DNA of 61,746 nt from contig CAYGTO010000011.1 in assembly GCA_964352815.1 (NCBI GenBank), forward strand, positions 1 through 61,746, given 5' to 3'. The notes under the pieces were generated by a model that searched no databases, had not been told where the DNA came from, and worked only from the letters and a program-made list of their open reading frames with translations. How positions within the stretch are numbered: the first letter of the stretch is position 1; every line of letters starts with the position of its first letter. The position numbers and the translations under genes are program-made. This document shows positions 1 to 8,397 of the stretch, one piece after another. The stretch comes from CAYGTO01 sp964352815 (lineage in GTDB: Bacteria; Pseudomonadota; Alphaproteobacteria; Rickettsiales; UBA3002).

Positions 1-45
<45 letters not shown>

Positions 46-74
46 ATTAGGGTTTTTAAATTAGGAAGAATGTC

Positions 75-398
75 ATGTTAAACCAAAAAATTCGTATTCG
101 GCTTAAAGCCTATGATCATGCAGTCTTGGATCATTCGACCAAAGAGATCGTGAATACGGCGAAACGTACGGGTGCGCAGGTGCGCGGCCCGGTGCCATTG
201 CCGCGTGACATTCAGAAATTCACCGTGAACCGTTCGCCGCATGTGAACAAAAAGTCACGTGAGCAGTTTGAAATTCGCACACATAAACGTTTGATCGATA
301 TTGTCGAACCAACACCACAAACGGTGGATGCGTTGGGTAAACTTGATCTTGCGGCGGGCGTGAATGTGGAAATCACCGTATTAGGGGAGGCGGCATAA
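75..398 (+). CDS. rpsJ: 30S ribosomal protein S10
   Basis: S10 lies in the head of the 30S subunit and, with NusB, also takes part in antitermination. The 107-residue product opens NQKIRIRLKAYDHAVLD and carries the GPVPLP and HKRLIDI segments typical of S10, at about the usual length (103 in E. coli). It is the first gene of the S10 operon here. Its TAA stop overlaps the ATG of rplC by one base (TAATG), so the two are probably translationally coupled. Confidence 0.98.
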   Translation: MLNQKIRIRLKAYDHAVLDHSTKEIVNTAKRTGAQVRGPVPLPRDIQKFTVNRSPHVNKKSREQFEIRTHKRLIDIVEPTPQTVDALGKLDLAAGVNVEITVLGEAA

Positions 399-1255
399 TG
401 GCAAGTGCAGTTCAAGGGTCTGGTCGCACGGGCGTGATTGCGCAGAAAATGGGCATGACCCGCGTGTTTGATGAATTCGGCCAGCATGTGCCTGTGACCG
501 TCCTTAAGATGGATGCGGTACATGTGGTGGCGCAGAAAACCAAAGAAAAAGATGGTTATTCAGCGGTGCAGCTGGGCTATGGCAAAGCAAAGGTGAAACG
601 TGTGTCGAAAGCGATGCGCGGGCATTTCGCAAAAGCAAAAGTAGAGCCAACAAAGCGTTTGGCAGAATTCCGCGTACGTGAAGATGCGTTATTGGAAGTG
701 GGCCGTGAAGTGAAAGCAAACCATTTCGTACCCGGTCAGTATGTGGATATCGCAGGTCAGTCGATTGGTAAAGGCTTTGCTGGTGGCATGAAGCGTCACA
801 ATTTTGGCGGTTTGGAAGCAACGCATGGTGTCTCGATCTCTCACCGTTCGCATGGTTCGACCGGTCAGTGTCAAGAACCAGGCCGTGTCTTCAAGGGTAA
901 GAAAATGGCGGGTCACATGGGTGATGAGCGCTGCACCAATCAGAATTTGCAAGTGGTTCGTGTGGATGGAGAACAAAATCTTATTCTTGTAAAAGGTGCC
1001 GTGCCAGGGTCAAAAAACGGTTATGTATATGTGACGGATGCTCTGAAAAAGGCATTGCCACAGGAAGCCCCGCATCCAAGCCATGAGGTGGCAAAAGCTG
1101 GAGCTCCGAAGGAAGAGGCGGAAGCTGAGCAGCAGGTAAAAGAAGAGCTTGCGACCGACGATAATATGGCAGCAGCCGAAGCGGCGAAGGCGGATGGTGC
1201 TGAAGAGCAACCTGAAGCACAAGCAGACGAAACCAAAGATGAAACCAAAGAGTAA
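398..1255 (+). CDS. rplC: 50S ribosomal protein L3 with long acidic C-terminal tail
   Basis: L3 is an early-assembling 23S rRNA binder close to the peptidyl transferase centre. The core has GVIAQKMGMTRVF near the N-terminus and the GKGFAGGMKRHNF and GSTGQCQEPGRVFKGKKMAG loop that reaches into the ribosome. At 285 residues it is much longer than E. coli L3 (209). The excess is a C-terminal tail from about residue 225, rich in Ala, Glu and Lys, low in complexity and probably disordered. Tails of this kind are known on L3 in some Alphaproteobacteria. The start is fixed by the TAATG overlap with rpsJ. Confidence 0.97.
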   Translation: MASAVQGSGRTGVIAQKMGMTRVFDEFGQHVPVTVLKMDAVHVVAQKTKEKDGYSAVQLGYGKAKVKRVSKAMRGHFAKAKVEPTKRLAEFRVREDALLEVGREVKANHFVPGQYVDIAGQSIGKGFAGGMKRHNFGGLEATHGVSISHRSHGSTGQCQEPGRVFKGKKMAGHMGDERCTNQNLQVVRVDGEQNLILVKGAVPGSKNGYVYVTDALKKALPQEAPHPSHEVAKAGAPKEEAEAEQQVKEELATDDNMAAAEAAKADGAEEQPEAQADETKDETKE

Positions 1256-1258
1256 GCC

Positions 1259-1885
1259 ATGAAAGCAAAAGTCATTACATTAGACAGCAAGGATGCGGGC
1301 GAAATCGAATTGAACGATGCCGTGTTTGGTCTTGAGATGCGCAAAGATATTTTGCAACGTGTTGTGGAGTGGCAACGTGCGCGAGCGCGTGCAGGCACGC
1401 ACAAAACCAAGCAGCGTAACGAAGTGTCGCGCACAACGAAAAAAGCCTATCGCCAAAAAGGTACGGGCAATGCTCGTATGGGTGCTGCGAAAACCGCTCC
1501 GCATCATGTGGGTGGTGGCCGTGCACATGGGCCAGTAGTGCGTTCGCATGAATATAAGCTGCCAAAGAAAGTACGTCAGCTTGGTCTGAAGATCGCGCTT
1601 TCAACGAAGCAGGCCTCGGGGCAACTCGTCATCATTGATGATGCGAAAGTAAAAGATGCAAAGACGAAAAAAATTTCAGAGTCATTCGCGAAGCTAGGCT
1701 GGAAGAAACCATTGATCGTCACCGGCAGTGAGATGGATGAATCTTTCGCACTGGCAGCACGTAACGTTAAAGGTGTCGACATTCTGCCAAGCGAAGGCGC
1801 GAATGTGTATGATATCATTAAGCATAAAGAATTGGTGTTAACCAAAGTGGCCGTTGAGCAGCTCGAAGCTCGCTTGGCGTCATAG
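1259..1885 (+). CDS. rplD: 50S ribosomal protein L4
   Basis: L4 binds 23S rRNA, lines the polypeptide exit tunnel and in some bacteria represses its own operon. The 208-residue product shows the arginine-rich tunnel loop (GTHKTKQRNEVS, then RQKGTGNARMG) at residues 45-80 and the GGGRAHGP motif. It begins 3 bp after the rplC stop. Length is normal (201 in E. coli). Confidence 0.98.
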   Translation: MKAKVITLDSKDAGEIELNDAVFGLEMRKDILQRVVEWQRARARAGTHKTKQRNEVSRTTKKAYRQKGTGNARMGAAKTAPHHVGGGRAHGPVVRSHEYKLPKKVRQLGLKIALSTKQASGQLVIIDDAKVKDAKTKKISESFAKLGWKKPLIVTGSEMDESFALAARNVKGVDILPSEGANVYDIIKHKELVLTKVAVEQLEARLAS

Positions 1886-1894
1886 GAGAGTATC

Positions 1895-2212
1895 ATGGCA
1901 AAAGTAGCAAAAAAAGAGATCGACCCAGCGCTTTATGAAGTGATTCGCAAACCTGTGGTGACCGAGAAATCGACCATGGCGGGCGAGTTCAATAAGGTGA
2001 CTTTCATGATTGCGCCTGATGCAACGAAGAAGACGGTGAAAGAATCTGTTGAAGCATTATTCGGCGTGGAAGTGGTCAAAGTGAATACCATCAATACGCA
2101 AGGAAAAACAAAACGTTTCCGTGGACGTATTGGTAAGCGTAACGACCGCCGTAAAGCGGTGGTGACATTGAAAGAAGGCCAAAGCATCGATTTGGCAGCA
2201 GAGATTAAGTAA
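1895..2212 (+). CDS. rplW: 50S ribosomal protein L23
   Basis: L23 sits at the tunnel exit and is the docking site for trigger factor and SRP. The 105-residue sequence has the family hallmarks: VIRKPVVTEKST near the start, a central FGVEVVKVNT strand and the basic GKTKRFRGRIGKRNDRRKAVVTL segment in the C-terminal half. GGAGAG lies just upstream of the ATG, and the gene follows rplD by 9 bp. Confidence 0.98.
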   Translation: MAKVAKKEIDPALYEVIRKPVVTEKSTMAGEFNKVTFMIAPDATKKTVKESVEALFGVEVVKVNTINTQGKTKRFRGRIGKRNDRRKAVVTLKEGQSIDLAAEIK

Positions 2213-2238
2213 CGGTAACACAGCGATAGAGATTAGCC

Positions 2239-3075
2239 ATGCCATTAAAACAATATAAGCCGATCACTCCATCACAGCGCCAATTGGTGTTGATTGATCG
2301 CTCTAGCCTGTATAAAGGCAAGCCTGTCAAAGCATTGACCGAGGGGCTCAATAAGTCCGGTGGCCGGAACAATAAGGGACGCATTACCGCGCGTCATATT
2401 GGTGGCGGCCATAAGCGTAGCTACCGTTTGGTCGACTTTAAGCGTCGCAAATGGGATATGGAAGCGAATGTGGAGCGTATCGAATATGATCCAAACCGCT
2501 CAGCCTTTATCGCGTTGATTCAATACACCGACGGTACGCAGTCCTATATTCTGGCGCCACAGCGTCTGAATCCAGATGATAAGGTCATTGCCGGTGAGAA
2601 GACCGATGTGAAGCCGGGTAACGCGATGCCACTGAAGAATATTCCGATTGGTACGATCATCCATAATGTGGAAATGAAGCCAGGCAAGGGCGGCCAGATT
2701 GGCCGTGCTGCAGGCGGATATGTTCAGCTCGTGGGTAAGGATTCTGGTTTTGCGCAGGTGAAATTGCGTTCGGGCGAGCTTCGTATGATCCCAGCCGAGT
2801 GCATGGCGACAATTGGTGCGGTATCAAACCCTGATCACCAGAATGAGAATCAAGGTAAGGCCGGCCGTAATCGCTGGAAGGGACGTCGTCCAAAAGTGCG
2901 TGGTGTGGCAATGAACCCGGTGGATCACCCGCATGGTGGTGGTGAAGGGAAGACGTCCGGTGGCCGTCATCCGGTTACGCCGTGGGGTGTGGCGACCAAG
3001 GGTAAGCGCACGCGTTCGAAGAAAAAAGTTAATAAACTCATCATTCGTAGCCGTCACAAGGCTAAGAAACGTTAG
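2239..3075 (+). CDS. rplB: 50S ribosomal protein L2
   Basis: L2 is needed for subunit association and supports peptidyl transferase activity. The 278-residue product has the signature blocks KSGGRNNKGRIT, RHIGGGHKR, the central KPGNAMPLKNIPIGT, and the C-terminal MNPVDHPHGGGEGK, which holds the conserved His that approaches the active centre. Length is normal (273 in E. coli). Confidence 0.99.
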   Translation: MPLKQYKPITPSQRQLVLIDRSSLYKGKPVKALTEGLNKSGGRNNKGRITARHIGGGHKRSYRLVDFKRRKWDMEANVERIEYDPNRSAFIALIQYTDGTQSYILAPQRLNPDDKVIAGEKTDVKPGNAMPLKNIPIGTIIHNVEMKPGKGGQIGRAAGGYVQLVGKDSGFAQVKLRSGELRMIPAECMATIGAVSNPDHQNENQGKAGRNRWKGRRPKVRGVAMNPVDHPHGGGEGKTSGGRHPVTPWGVATKGKRTRSKKKVNKLIIRSRHKAKKR

Positions 3076-3086
3076 TAGGAGAAGTT

Positions 3087-3365
3087 ATGTCACGAGCTGT
3101 TTGGAAAGGCCCTTTTGTTGACGGGTATCTGCTTAAAAAAGCAGAGGCCGCGCGCGCATCAGGCAAAAATCAAGTGATTCAAATTTGGTCGCGTCGTTCA
3201 ACGATCTTGCCGCAGTTTATTGGCTTGACCTTTGGCGTGTACAATGGCAAAAGCCACATCCCAGTGCTCGTCACGGAAGATATGGTGGGTCATAAGTTTG
3301 GTGAATTTGCTCCGACCCGAACCTATTATGGGCACGGTGCAGACAAAAAAGCGAAGAAGAAGTAG
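3087..3365 (+). CDS. rpsS: 30S ribosomal protein S19
   Basis: S19 is in the 30S head, near S13 and the A site. The product is exactly 92 residues as in E. coli, starts SRAVWKGPFVDGYLLKKA, and carries IQIWSRRSTILPQFIG and the HKFGEFAPTR motif. TAGGAG lies just upstream of the start. It is 11 bp after rplB and 7 bp before rplV. Confidence 0.98.
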   Translation: MSRAVWKGPFVDGYLLKKAEAARASGKNQVIQIWSRRSTILPQFIGLTFGVYNGKSHIPVLVTEDMVGHKFGEFAPTRTYYGHGADKKAKKK

Positions 3366-3372
3366 GTAGATC

Positions 3373-3753
3373 ATGGGTAAACCAGCAGCGAAACGCCGAC
3401 TCGACAATACGGAAGCACAAGCGGTGCTACGTAACGTACGGGTTAGCCCGATTAAATTGAACCAGGTGGCGCGTTTGATTCGTGGTCGTAAGGTAGCAGA
3501 TGCGTTGACGCAGCTAACTTTCTCGCATCGGCGCATCGCGATTGATGTGAAGAAGACGCTTCAATCTGCCATTGCGAATGCTGAAAACAATCATAACCTA
3601 GATGTTGATAATCTGATTGTGAAAGAAGCACATGTGGGCAAAGCCTTTGTCATGAAGCGTTTCCGTGCTCGTGCACGTGGTCGTGGTGCAAAAATTTTGA
3701 AACCATTTAGCCACCTAACGATCGTGGTCAAAGAAGTAGAGGAGAACGCATAA
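3373..3753 (+). CDS. rplV: 50S ribosomal protein L22
   Basis: L22 spans the 50S and its beta-hairpin lines the exit tunnel, where macrolide-resistance mutations occur. Visible features are RNVRVSPIKLNQVARLIRG near residues 21-40 and the hairpin FRARARGRGAKILKPFSHL near the C-terminus. At 126 residues it is slightly longer than in E. coli (110), mostly through the N-terminal extension. The stop overlaps the rpsC start by one base (TAATG). Confidence 0.98.
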   Translation: MGKPAAKRRLDNTEAQAVLRNVRVSPIKLNQVARLIRGRKVADALTQLTFSHRRIAIDVKKTLQSAIANAENNHNLDVDNLIVKEAHVGKAFVMKRFRARARGRGAKILKPFSHLTIVVKEVEENA

Positions 3754-4427
3754 TGGGTCAGAAAGTCAACCCGATCGGCCTGCGTCTGGGCATCAACAAA
3801 ACCTGGGATTCTCGCTGGTATGGCGATGCAGATTACGCGATAAAGCTCCATGAAGATCTCAAAATTCGGCGCTATCTTAAAAAGAAACTGGGCAGTGCTG
3901 GCGTCTCAAAAATTGTGGTTGAGCGTACGGCTAAGAAAGCAGTAATCTCGATTCATACAGCCCGCCCCGGCATCATTATTGGTAAAAAAGGCGCGGACAT
4001 TGACCTGCTTCGCAAAGATATTGCGAAATTCACCAAAGATGATGTGCAAGTGAACATTGTTGAGATTCGTAAGCCGGAGCTCGATGCGACGTTGATTGCA
4101 GAAAATGTGGCAGGCCAGCTTGAGCGCCGTGTGGCATTCCGCCGTGCGATGAAGCGTGCGGTGCAATCAGCCCTTCGCCTCGGCGCGGAAGGCATTCGTA
4201 TCAACTGTGCGGGCCGTTTGGGCGGCGCTGAGATTGCACGGACAGAGTGGTATCGCGAAGGCCGTGTGCCTCTTCATACGCTTCGCGCAGATGTGGATTA
4301 TGGTATTGCCAAAGCGTACACTACCTACGGTGTGATCGGTATTAAAGTTTGGGTGTTTAAAGGTGAAATCGTGAATGAAGAAGAGCTTCAGACATGGGCA
4401 CCAGAAAATGCTGAACAAGCCTCTTGA
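3753..4427 (+). CDS. rpsC: 30S ribosomal protein S3
   Basis: S3 forms part of the mRNA entry channel and contributes to helicase activity on mRNA. The 224-residue product starts GQKVNPIGLRLGINKTW and contains the KH-domain GXXG loop (GIIIGKKGADI, residues about 70-80) and the C-terminal motif IRINCAGRLGGAEIARTEWY. It is followed by an unusual 152-bp gap before rplP; the next genes are otherwise tightly packed. Confidence 0.98.
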   Translation: MGQKVNPIGLRLGINKTWDSRWYGDADYAIKLHEDLKIRRYLKKKLGSAGVSKIVVERTAKKAVISIHTARPGIIIGKKGADIDLLRKDIAKFTKDDVQVNIVEIRKPELDATLIAENVAGQLERRVAFRRAMKRAVQSALRLGAEGIRINCAGRLGGAEIARTEWYREGRVPLHTLRADVDYGIAKAYTTYGVIGIKVWVFKGEIVNEEELQTWAPENAEQAS

Positions 4428-4451
4428 CACACGGCTATAACCGTGTATTAA
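4424..4451 (+). promoter_or_regulatory. Possible internal promoter in the rpsC-rplP gap
   Basis: TTGACA (4424-4429) overlaps the rpsC stop codon. A TATTAA hexamer (4446-4451) follows with a 16-bp spacer, so this could be a sigma-70-type promoter feeding rplP and the genes downstream. A small hairpin (ACACGG...CCGTGT) lies in the spacer. The rest of the gap to 4579 shows no ORF or tRNA that I can support; a purine-rich AAAGGAACGG serves as the rplP ribosome site. Assignment is by consensus only. Confidence 0.35.
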
Positions 4452-4579
4452 AGGCACTCTTTTTCGCGAAAGCCTTGAAATTTTGAGTAAGGGAACTGCG
4501 TGAGAATGGCAAGTAAGGAAGGGTGGCAAGCCCAGACAGAACGCGCGTTAGAAACATAAAAGAATAAAGGAACGGACCC

Positions 4580-4993
4580 ATGTTAAGTCCAAAGCGCACG
4601 AAATTTAGAAAGCAGCATAAAGGCCGCATTCATGGTAATGCGAAGGGCGGAACGGACCTTAATTTTGGTAAGTTCGGTCTTAAAGCGCTTGAGCCTGAGC
4701 GTATTACTGCACGTCAAATCGAAGCCTCGCGTCGCGCCATTCAGCGTCATGTGAAACGTGCGGGCCGTCTTTGGATCCGTATATTCCCCGATGTTCCTGT
4801 GACCGCGAAACCTGCTGAAGTTCGCATGGGTAAAGGTAAGGGTTCTGTGGATCGCTGGGTCGCGAAAGTGAAGCCTGGCCGCATCATGTTTGAAATGGAT
4901 GGGGTGAATGAAGACCTTGCGCGCCGCGCGTTTGAGCTGGCGGCTGCGAAGCTTCCCATTAAAACGAAATTTGTTCGCCGCATCGAAGGGTAA
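4580..4993 (+). CDS. rplP: 50S ribosomal protein L16
   Basis: L16 organises the A-site region and the tRNA acceptor arm. The 137-residue product begins MLSPKRTKFRKQHKGR and includes TARQIEASRRAI and the MGKGKG loop near residues 82-87 with the basic residues that contact tRNA. Length equals the family norm (136). It restarts the tightly packed operon after the 152-bp gap. Confidence 0.98.
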   Translation: MLSPKRTKFRKQHKGRIHGNAKGGTDLNFGKFGLKALEPERITARQIEASRRAIQRHVKRAGRLWIRIFPDVPVTAKPAEVRMGKGKGSVDRWVAKVKPGRIMFEMDGVNEDLARRAFELAAAKLPIKTKFVRRIEG

Positions 4994-5005
4994 TCGAGGG
5001 TTGCT

Positions 5006-5200
5006 ATGACATATGAAGAATTCAAAGGAAAAACGGAAGACGAGCTGAAAGATTTGGAAGCGCAATTTCGTAAAGAGCTGTTCAACCTTCGCTTTCAGCA
5101 AGCGTCGGGCGAGCTGGAAAACACGTCACGCTTCAGCGCAGTGAAAAAAGACATTGCTCGCTTGAAGACGTACCGCACTGAATTGAAAAACGCAGCATAG
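5006..5200 (+). CDS. rpmC: 50S ribosomal protein L29
   Basis: L29 is a small two-helix protein beside L23 at the tunnel exit. The 64-residue product has the acidic N-terminal helix (TYEEFKGKTEDELKDLEAQF) and the conserved ELFNLRFQ...GELENTSR motif. GAGG precedes the start, and the normal rplP-rpmC-rpsQ order supports the call. Confidence 0.97.
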   Translation: MTYEEFKGKTEDELKDLEAQFRKELFNLRFQQASGELENTSRFSAVKKDIARLKTYRTELKNAA

Positions 5201-5219
5201 CTAAGCATAGGATATAACG

Positions 5220-5456
5220 ATGCCAAAAAGAATATTACAAGGAAAAGTGGTCAGCGATAAGCAAGACAAGACGGTGACCGTGTTGGTCGAGCGCCGTATT
5301 ACGCACCCGCTTTACAAGAAATTTATTAAGCGTTCGAAAAAATACGCGGCGCATGATGAGAAAAATGAATATAAGGTCGGCGATGTGGTGCGCATTAGCG
5401 AGCATCAGCCATTTTCGAAACGTAAAGCATGGCTTGTTGAAGGCAAGGCTGCATAG
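5220..5456 (+). CDS. rpsQ: 30S ribosomal protein S17
   Basis: S17 is an OB-fold primary binder of 16S rRNA. The 78-residue product starts PKRILQGKVVSDKQDKTVTV and shows the ERRITHPLYKK and VGDVVRISEHQPFSKRK blocks of the family. It is slightly shorter than in E. coli (84), as is common in Alphaproteobacteria. Confidence 0.98.
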   Translation: MPKRILQGKVVSDKQDKTVTVLVERRITHPLYKKFIKRSKKYAAHDEKNEYKVGDVVRISEHQPFSKRKAWLVEGKAA

Positions 5457-5478
5457 GCATTAAGGGTAGGAGTCACGC

Positions 5479-5847
5479 ATGATTCAGATGCAAACAAAAT
5501 TGGATGTCGCGGATAATTCAGGTGCGCGCTCGGTTCAGTGTATCAAAGTGCTCGGTGGTTCGCACCGTAACATCGCATCGATCGGTGACGTCATTGTGGT
5601 GTCCGTGAAAGAAGCTCTGCCGCGCGGTAAGGTGAAAAAAGGGTCGGTTCAGCGCGCGGTCATCGTGCGTACGGCGAAGGAAATCAAGCGTCAAGATGGT
5701 AGTGCGATTCGTTTCGATAAAAACGCTGCCGTGTTGATTAATAAAACAGGCGAGCCGATTGGCACGCGTATTTTTGGCCCGGTGGCACGTGAGCTGCGTG
5801 CACGCCGTTATATGAAAATTGTGTCTTTGGCACCGGAAGTACTGTAG
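5479..5847 (+). CDS. rplN: 50S ribosomal protein L14
   Basis: L14 contacts 16S rRNA across the subunit interface and is the binding site of RsfS. The 122-residue product begins MIQMQTKLDVADNSGAR and ends in GPVARELRARRYMKIVSLAPEVL, both near-invariant L14 blocks. TAGGAG lies at a good distance upstream of the ATG. Confidence 0.99.
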   Translation: MIQMQTKLDVADNSGARSVQCIKVLGGSHRNIASIGDVIVVSVKEALPRGKVKKGSVQRAVIVRTAKEIKRQDGSAIRFDKNAAVLINKTGEPIGTRIFGPVARELRARRYMKIVSLAPEVL

Positions 5848-5854
5848 GGCGATC

Positions 5855-6172
5855 ATGGCAGCAAAGATTAAAAAAGGCGATAAGGTCATCGTATTGACAG
5901 GCAAGGATGCCGGTAAAGAAGGTGACGTGATTCAGATTATGCCGGCAGCAGGCCGCGCAACGGTTAGTGGCATTAATATGGTGAAACGCCATCAGCGCCC
6001 GAGCCAATTCTCTGCAGGGGGCATCCAGCAGAAAGAAGCGGCGATTGATCTTTCAAACCTTGCAATCGTTGATCCGAAAGAGGGTGGCGCAACGCGTGTG
6101 GGGTTCAAGACCTTGGAAGATGGTAAAAAAGTACGCTTCGCGAAGAAATCTGGCGAAGTGATCGACGCATAG
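5855..6172 (+). CDS. rplX: 50S ribosomal protein L24
   Basis: L24 initiates 50S assembly and sits near the tunnel exit. The KOW motif is at the N-terminus (KKGDKVIVLTGKDAGKEG). An in-frame ATG at 5819 exists, but it lies inside rplN and would add twelve residues unlike L24. The ATG at 5855, seven bases after the rplN stop, gives a 105-residue product that starts in the family manner (MAAKIKKGD). Confidence 0.97.
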   Translation: MAAKIKKGDKVIVLTGKDAGKEGDVIQIMPAAGRATVSGINMVKRHQRPSQFSAGGIQQKEAAIDLSNLAIVDPKEGGATRVGFKTLEDGKKVRFAKKSGEVIDA

Positions 6173-6180
6173 AGGATAAA

Positions 6181-6729
6181 ATGGCATCACGACTTAACAC
6201 ACTCTATTCTGATAACATCGCGAAGTCGCTTCAAGAGAAGTATGGCTACAAGAATGTGATGGAAGTTCCAAAACTGAAGAAGGTCGTCATCAATATGGGT
6301 GTCGGTGAAGGTGCGCTGGACCGTAAACACGTGCAGGCCGCGGTTGAAGAGCTGACGGCGATTTCGGGTCAGAAGCCTGTCGTGACGAAAGCGAAGAAAT
6401 CAGAAGCGAGTTTCAAAATTCGTGAAGGTATGGCAGTGGGTGTGAAGGTGACTCTGCGCGGTGATCGTATGTATGAGTTCATTGATCGTTTGGTGAACAT
6501 TGCGATGCCACGTATTCGTGACTTCCGCGGGATTTCCGATAAGGGCTTTGACGGCCGCGGCAACTACAATATGGGAATTAAAGAACAAATCGTATTCCCA
6601 GAGATCAATTATGACAAGGTCGATGCGACGCGCGGCATGGATATTGCGTTTGTGACATCAGCCAATAACAACGAACAGGCGAAGTCATTGCTTGAAGGCT
6701 TTAACTTCCCATTCAAGAAAGCAGCGTAA
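6181..6729 (+). CDS. rplE: 50S ribosomal protein L5
   Basis: L5 is part of the 5S rRNP and contacts P-site tRNA and S13. The 182-residue product has VPKLKKVVINMGVGE, the GQKPVVTKAKKS motif and the C-terminal RGMDIAFVTSANNNEQAKSL block. AGAGG precedes the ATG, and the gene lies 8 bp behind rplX. Length matches the family (179). Confidence 0.98.
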   Translation: MASRLNTLYSDNIAKSLQEKYGYKNVMEVPKLKKVVINMGVGEGALDRKHVQAAVEELTAISGQKPVVTKAKKSEASFKIREGMAVGVKVTLRGDRMYEFIDRLVNIAMPRIRDFRGISDKGFDGRGNYNMGIKEQIVFPEINYDKVDATRGMDIAFVTSANNNEQAKSLLEGFNFPFKKAA

Positions 6730-6738
6730 GGAAAGACC

Positions 6739-7044
6739 ATGGCAAAAAAATCAGCAGTTGCAAAGAATGATAAGCGCGCGAAGATGATCAAGAAATTTGC
6801 ATCACAGCGTGCGCGTTTGAAAGTTATTGTGATGAATAAAGAGCTCCCAATGGAAGAGCGCTTTGCGGCGCAGCTGAAATTGGCAGCCCTTCCACGCAAC
6901 AGTGCCGAGAATCGCTACCGCAATCGCTGTGGTGTGACCGGTCGTCCACGTGGCTACTATCGTAAGTTTAACATGTCTCGCGTAAGTTTGCGCGAACTAG
7001 GCTCGTTTGGTGAAATTCCAGGCTTGGTGAAATCAAGCTGGTAA
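6739..7044 (+). CDS. rpsN: 30S ribosomal protein S14
   Basis: S14 is in the 30S head. The 101-residue product is the long, zinc-free form: only one Cys of the usual zinc site is present, in NRCGVTGRPRGYYRKF, and the protein ends SRVSLRELGSFGEIPGLVKSSW as S14 does. Length equals E. coli S14. Its place between L5 and S8 is canonical. Confidence 0.98.
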   Translation: MAKKSAVAKNDKRAKMIKKFASQRARLKVIVMNKELPMEERFAAQLKLAALPRNSAENRYRNRCGVTGRPRGYYRKFNMSRVSLRELGSFGEIPGLVKSSW

Positions 7045-7056
7045 GAGGAGAATCCT

Positions 7057-7461
7057 ATGTCAATGAATGATACTGTCGCTGATATGCTCACCCGCATCCG
7101 TAATGGACAGCGCGCGCATATGGCCATTGTGCAGTGCCCATATTCAAAATTGCTCAAGAACATTTGCGATGTGCTCGAGCGTGAAGGCTACATCAAGGGT
7201 GTTGAAGTTTCAGATGATGAAGCAAACCCGAATAAGAAATACCTTCATATTCACTTGAAGTATTTTGAAGGTGAACCGGTGATACGCAAGATTAAGCGTG
7301 TATCAAAATGTGGCCGTCGTCAGTATGCGTCGATCAAGTCATTGCCGAAATTCTTCAATGGGTTGGGCATCGCGATTTTGAGTACGTCGAAAGGTGTGAT
7401 CTCAGATTATGAAGCACGTCAGCAGAATGTTGGCGGTGAAGTATTGTGTAGCGTATTTTAA
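7057..7461 (+). CDS. rpsH: 30S ribosomal protein S8
   Basis: S8 binds the central domain of 16S rRNA and in E. coli represses the spc operon. The 134-residue product contains NDTVADMLTRIRNGQ at the start and ends with the conserved block STSKGVISDYEARQQNVGGEVLCSVF. GAGGAG is upstream. A second in-frame ATG two codons later would also be acceptable as start. Confidence 0.98.
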   Translation: MSMNDTVADMLTRIRNGQRAHMAIVQCPYSKLLKNICDVLEREGYIKGVEVSDDEANPNKKYLHIHLKYFEGEPVIRKIKRVSKCGRRQYASIKSLPKFFNGLGIAILSTSKGVISDYEARQQNVGGEVLCSVF

Positions 7462-7482
7462 CGCGGAAGTTGGAGCAGAATT

Positions 7483-8016
7483 ATGTCTCGTATGGGTAAA
7501 AAGCCGGTGGCAATTTTGGAAGGGGTGAATGTCTCATTTCAAGACCAGACCGTGACGGCGAAAGGGCCAAAAGGCGAATTGTCGATGACGATCACAGGTG
7601 ATGTGAACATTAGCATTGATGATGGCTTCGTGAATGTCACGCCAGCGAATGACACGAAACGCGCGCGCGCCATGTGGGGTACGACGCGGAGTAATATTGA
7701 CAATCTCGTTATTGGCGTGAAAGAAGGCTTTTCGAAAACGCTTGAAATTACGGGTGTTGGTTTTAAAGCGGCGGTGCAGAAGAATTCGCTGCGCATGTCA
7801 CTTGGCTTTAGCCATGAGGTGGTGATCATTATCCCGGAAGGGCTTGATGTGAAATGCCCGAAGCCGACGATCATTGAAATTGCAGGGGCGAATAAGCAGC
7901 AAGTCGGTGAAATGGCTGCGCAGATTCGCCGCCTCCGTAAGCCTGAGCCATACAAAGGTAAAGGTGTGAAATATATGGGTGAAGAGATTCGCCGTAAAGA
8001 AGGTAAGAAGAAGTAG
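7483..8016 (+). CDS. rplF: 50S ribosomal protein L6
   Basis: L6 lies near the factor-binding site and the sarcin-ricin loop. The 177-residue product (same length as E. coli) begins SRMGKKPV and has the two L6 repeats, LEITGVGFKA in the second half, and the C-terminal signature RKPEPYKGKGVKYMGE. Confidence 0.98.
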   Translation: MSRMGKKPVAILEGVNVSFQDQTVTAKGPKGELSMTITGDVNISIDDGFVNVTPANDTKRARAMWGTTRSNIDNLVIGVKEGFSKTLEITGVGFKAAVQKNSLRMSLGFSHEVVIIIPEGLDVKCPKPTIIEIAGANKQQVGEMAAQIRRLRKPEPYKGKGVKYMGEEIRRKEGKKK

Positions 8017-8025
8017 GGTACCATC

Positions 8026-8382
8026 ATGGCTAATGCATTATTTGAACGTCGTAAGCGCCGAGTGCGTTTCAAGCTTCGTAAAAACGCGAAGGGCAAGGCA
8101 CGTCTGTCTGTTTTCCGTTCGGGAAAGCATATTTATGCGCAGGTGATTGATGACCTTTATGGTAAGACGCTTGCATCGGCATCGACACTCGAAAAAGACA
8201 TGCGCAGCAAGTTTAAGAATGGTGCAACCACCGAAGGCGCAAAGGCCGTAGGTGAGTTGATTGCGAAACGTGCGAAAGAAGCCAAGGTCGAGAATATTGT
8301 ATTCGATCGGGGTGGTTATCTGTTCCATGGCCGCGTGAAAGCGGTGGCGGACAGCGCGCGCGAAGCAGGAATGGTATTTTAA
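8026..8382 (+). CDS. rplR: 50S ribosomal protein L18
   Basis: L18 carries 5S rRNA into the 50S subunit. The 118-residue product shows the basic N-terminus (RRKRRVRFKLRK), RLSVFRSGKHIYAQVIDD and the C-terminal VFDRGGYLFHGRVKAVADSAREAG motif. Length and place are standard. Confidence 0.98.
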   Translation: MANALFERRKRRVRFKLRKNAKGKARLSVFRSGKHIYAQVIDDLYGKTLASASTLEKDMRSKFKNGATTEGAKAVGELIAKRAKEAKVENIVFDRGGYLFHGRVKAVADSAREAGMVF

Positions 8383-8397
8383 GGTTAGGATAGATCA

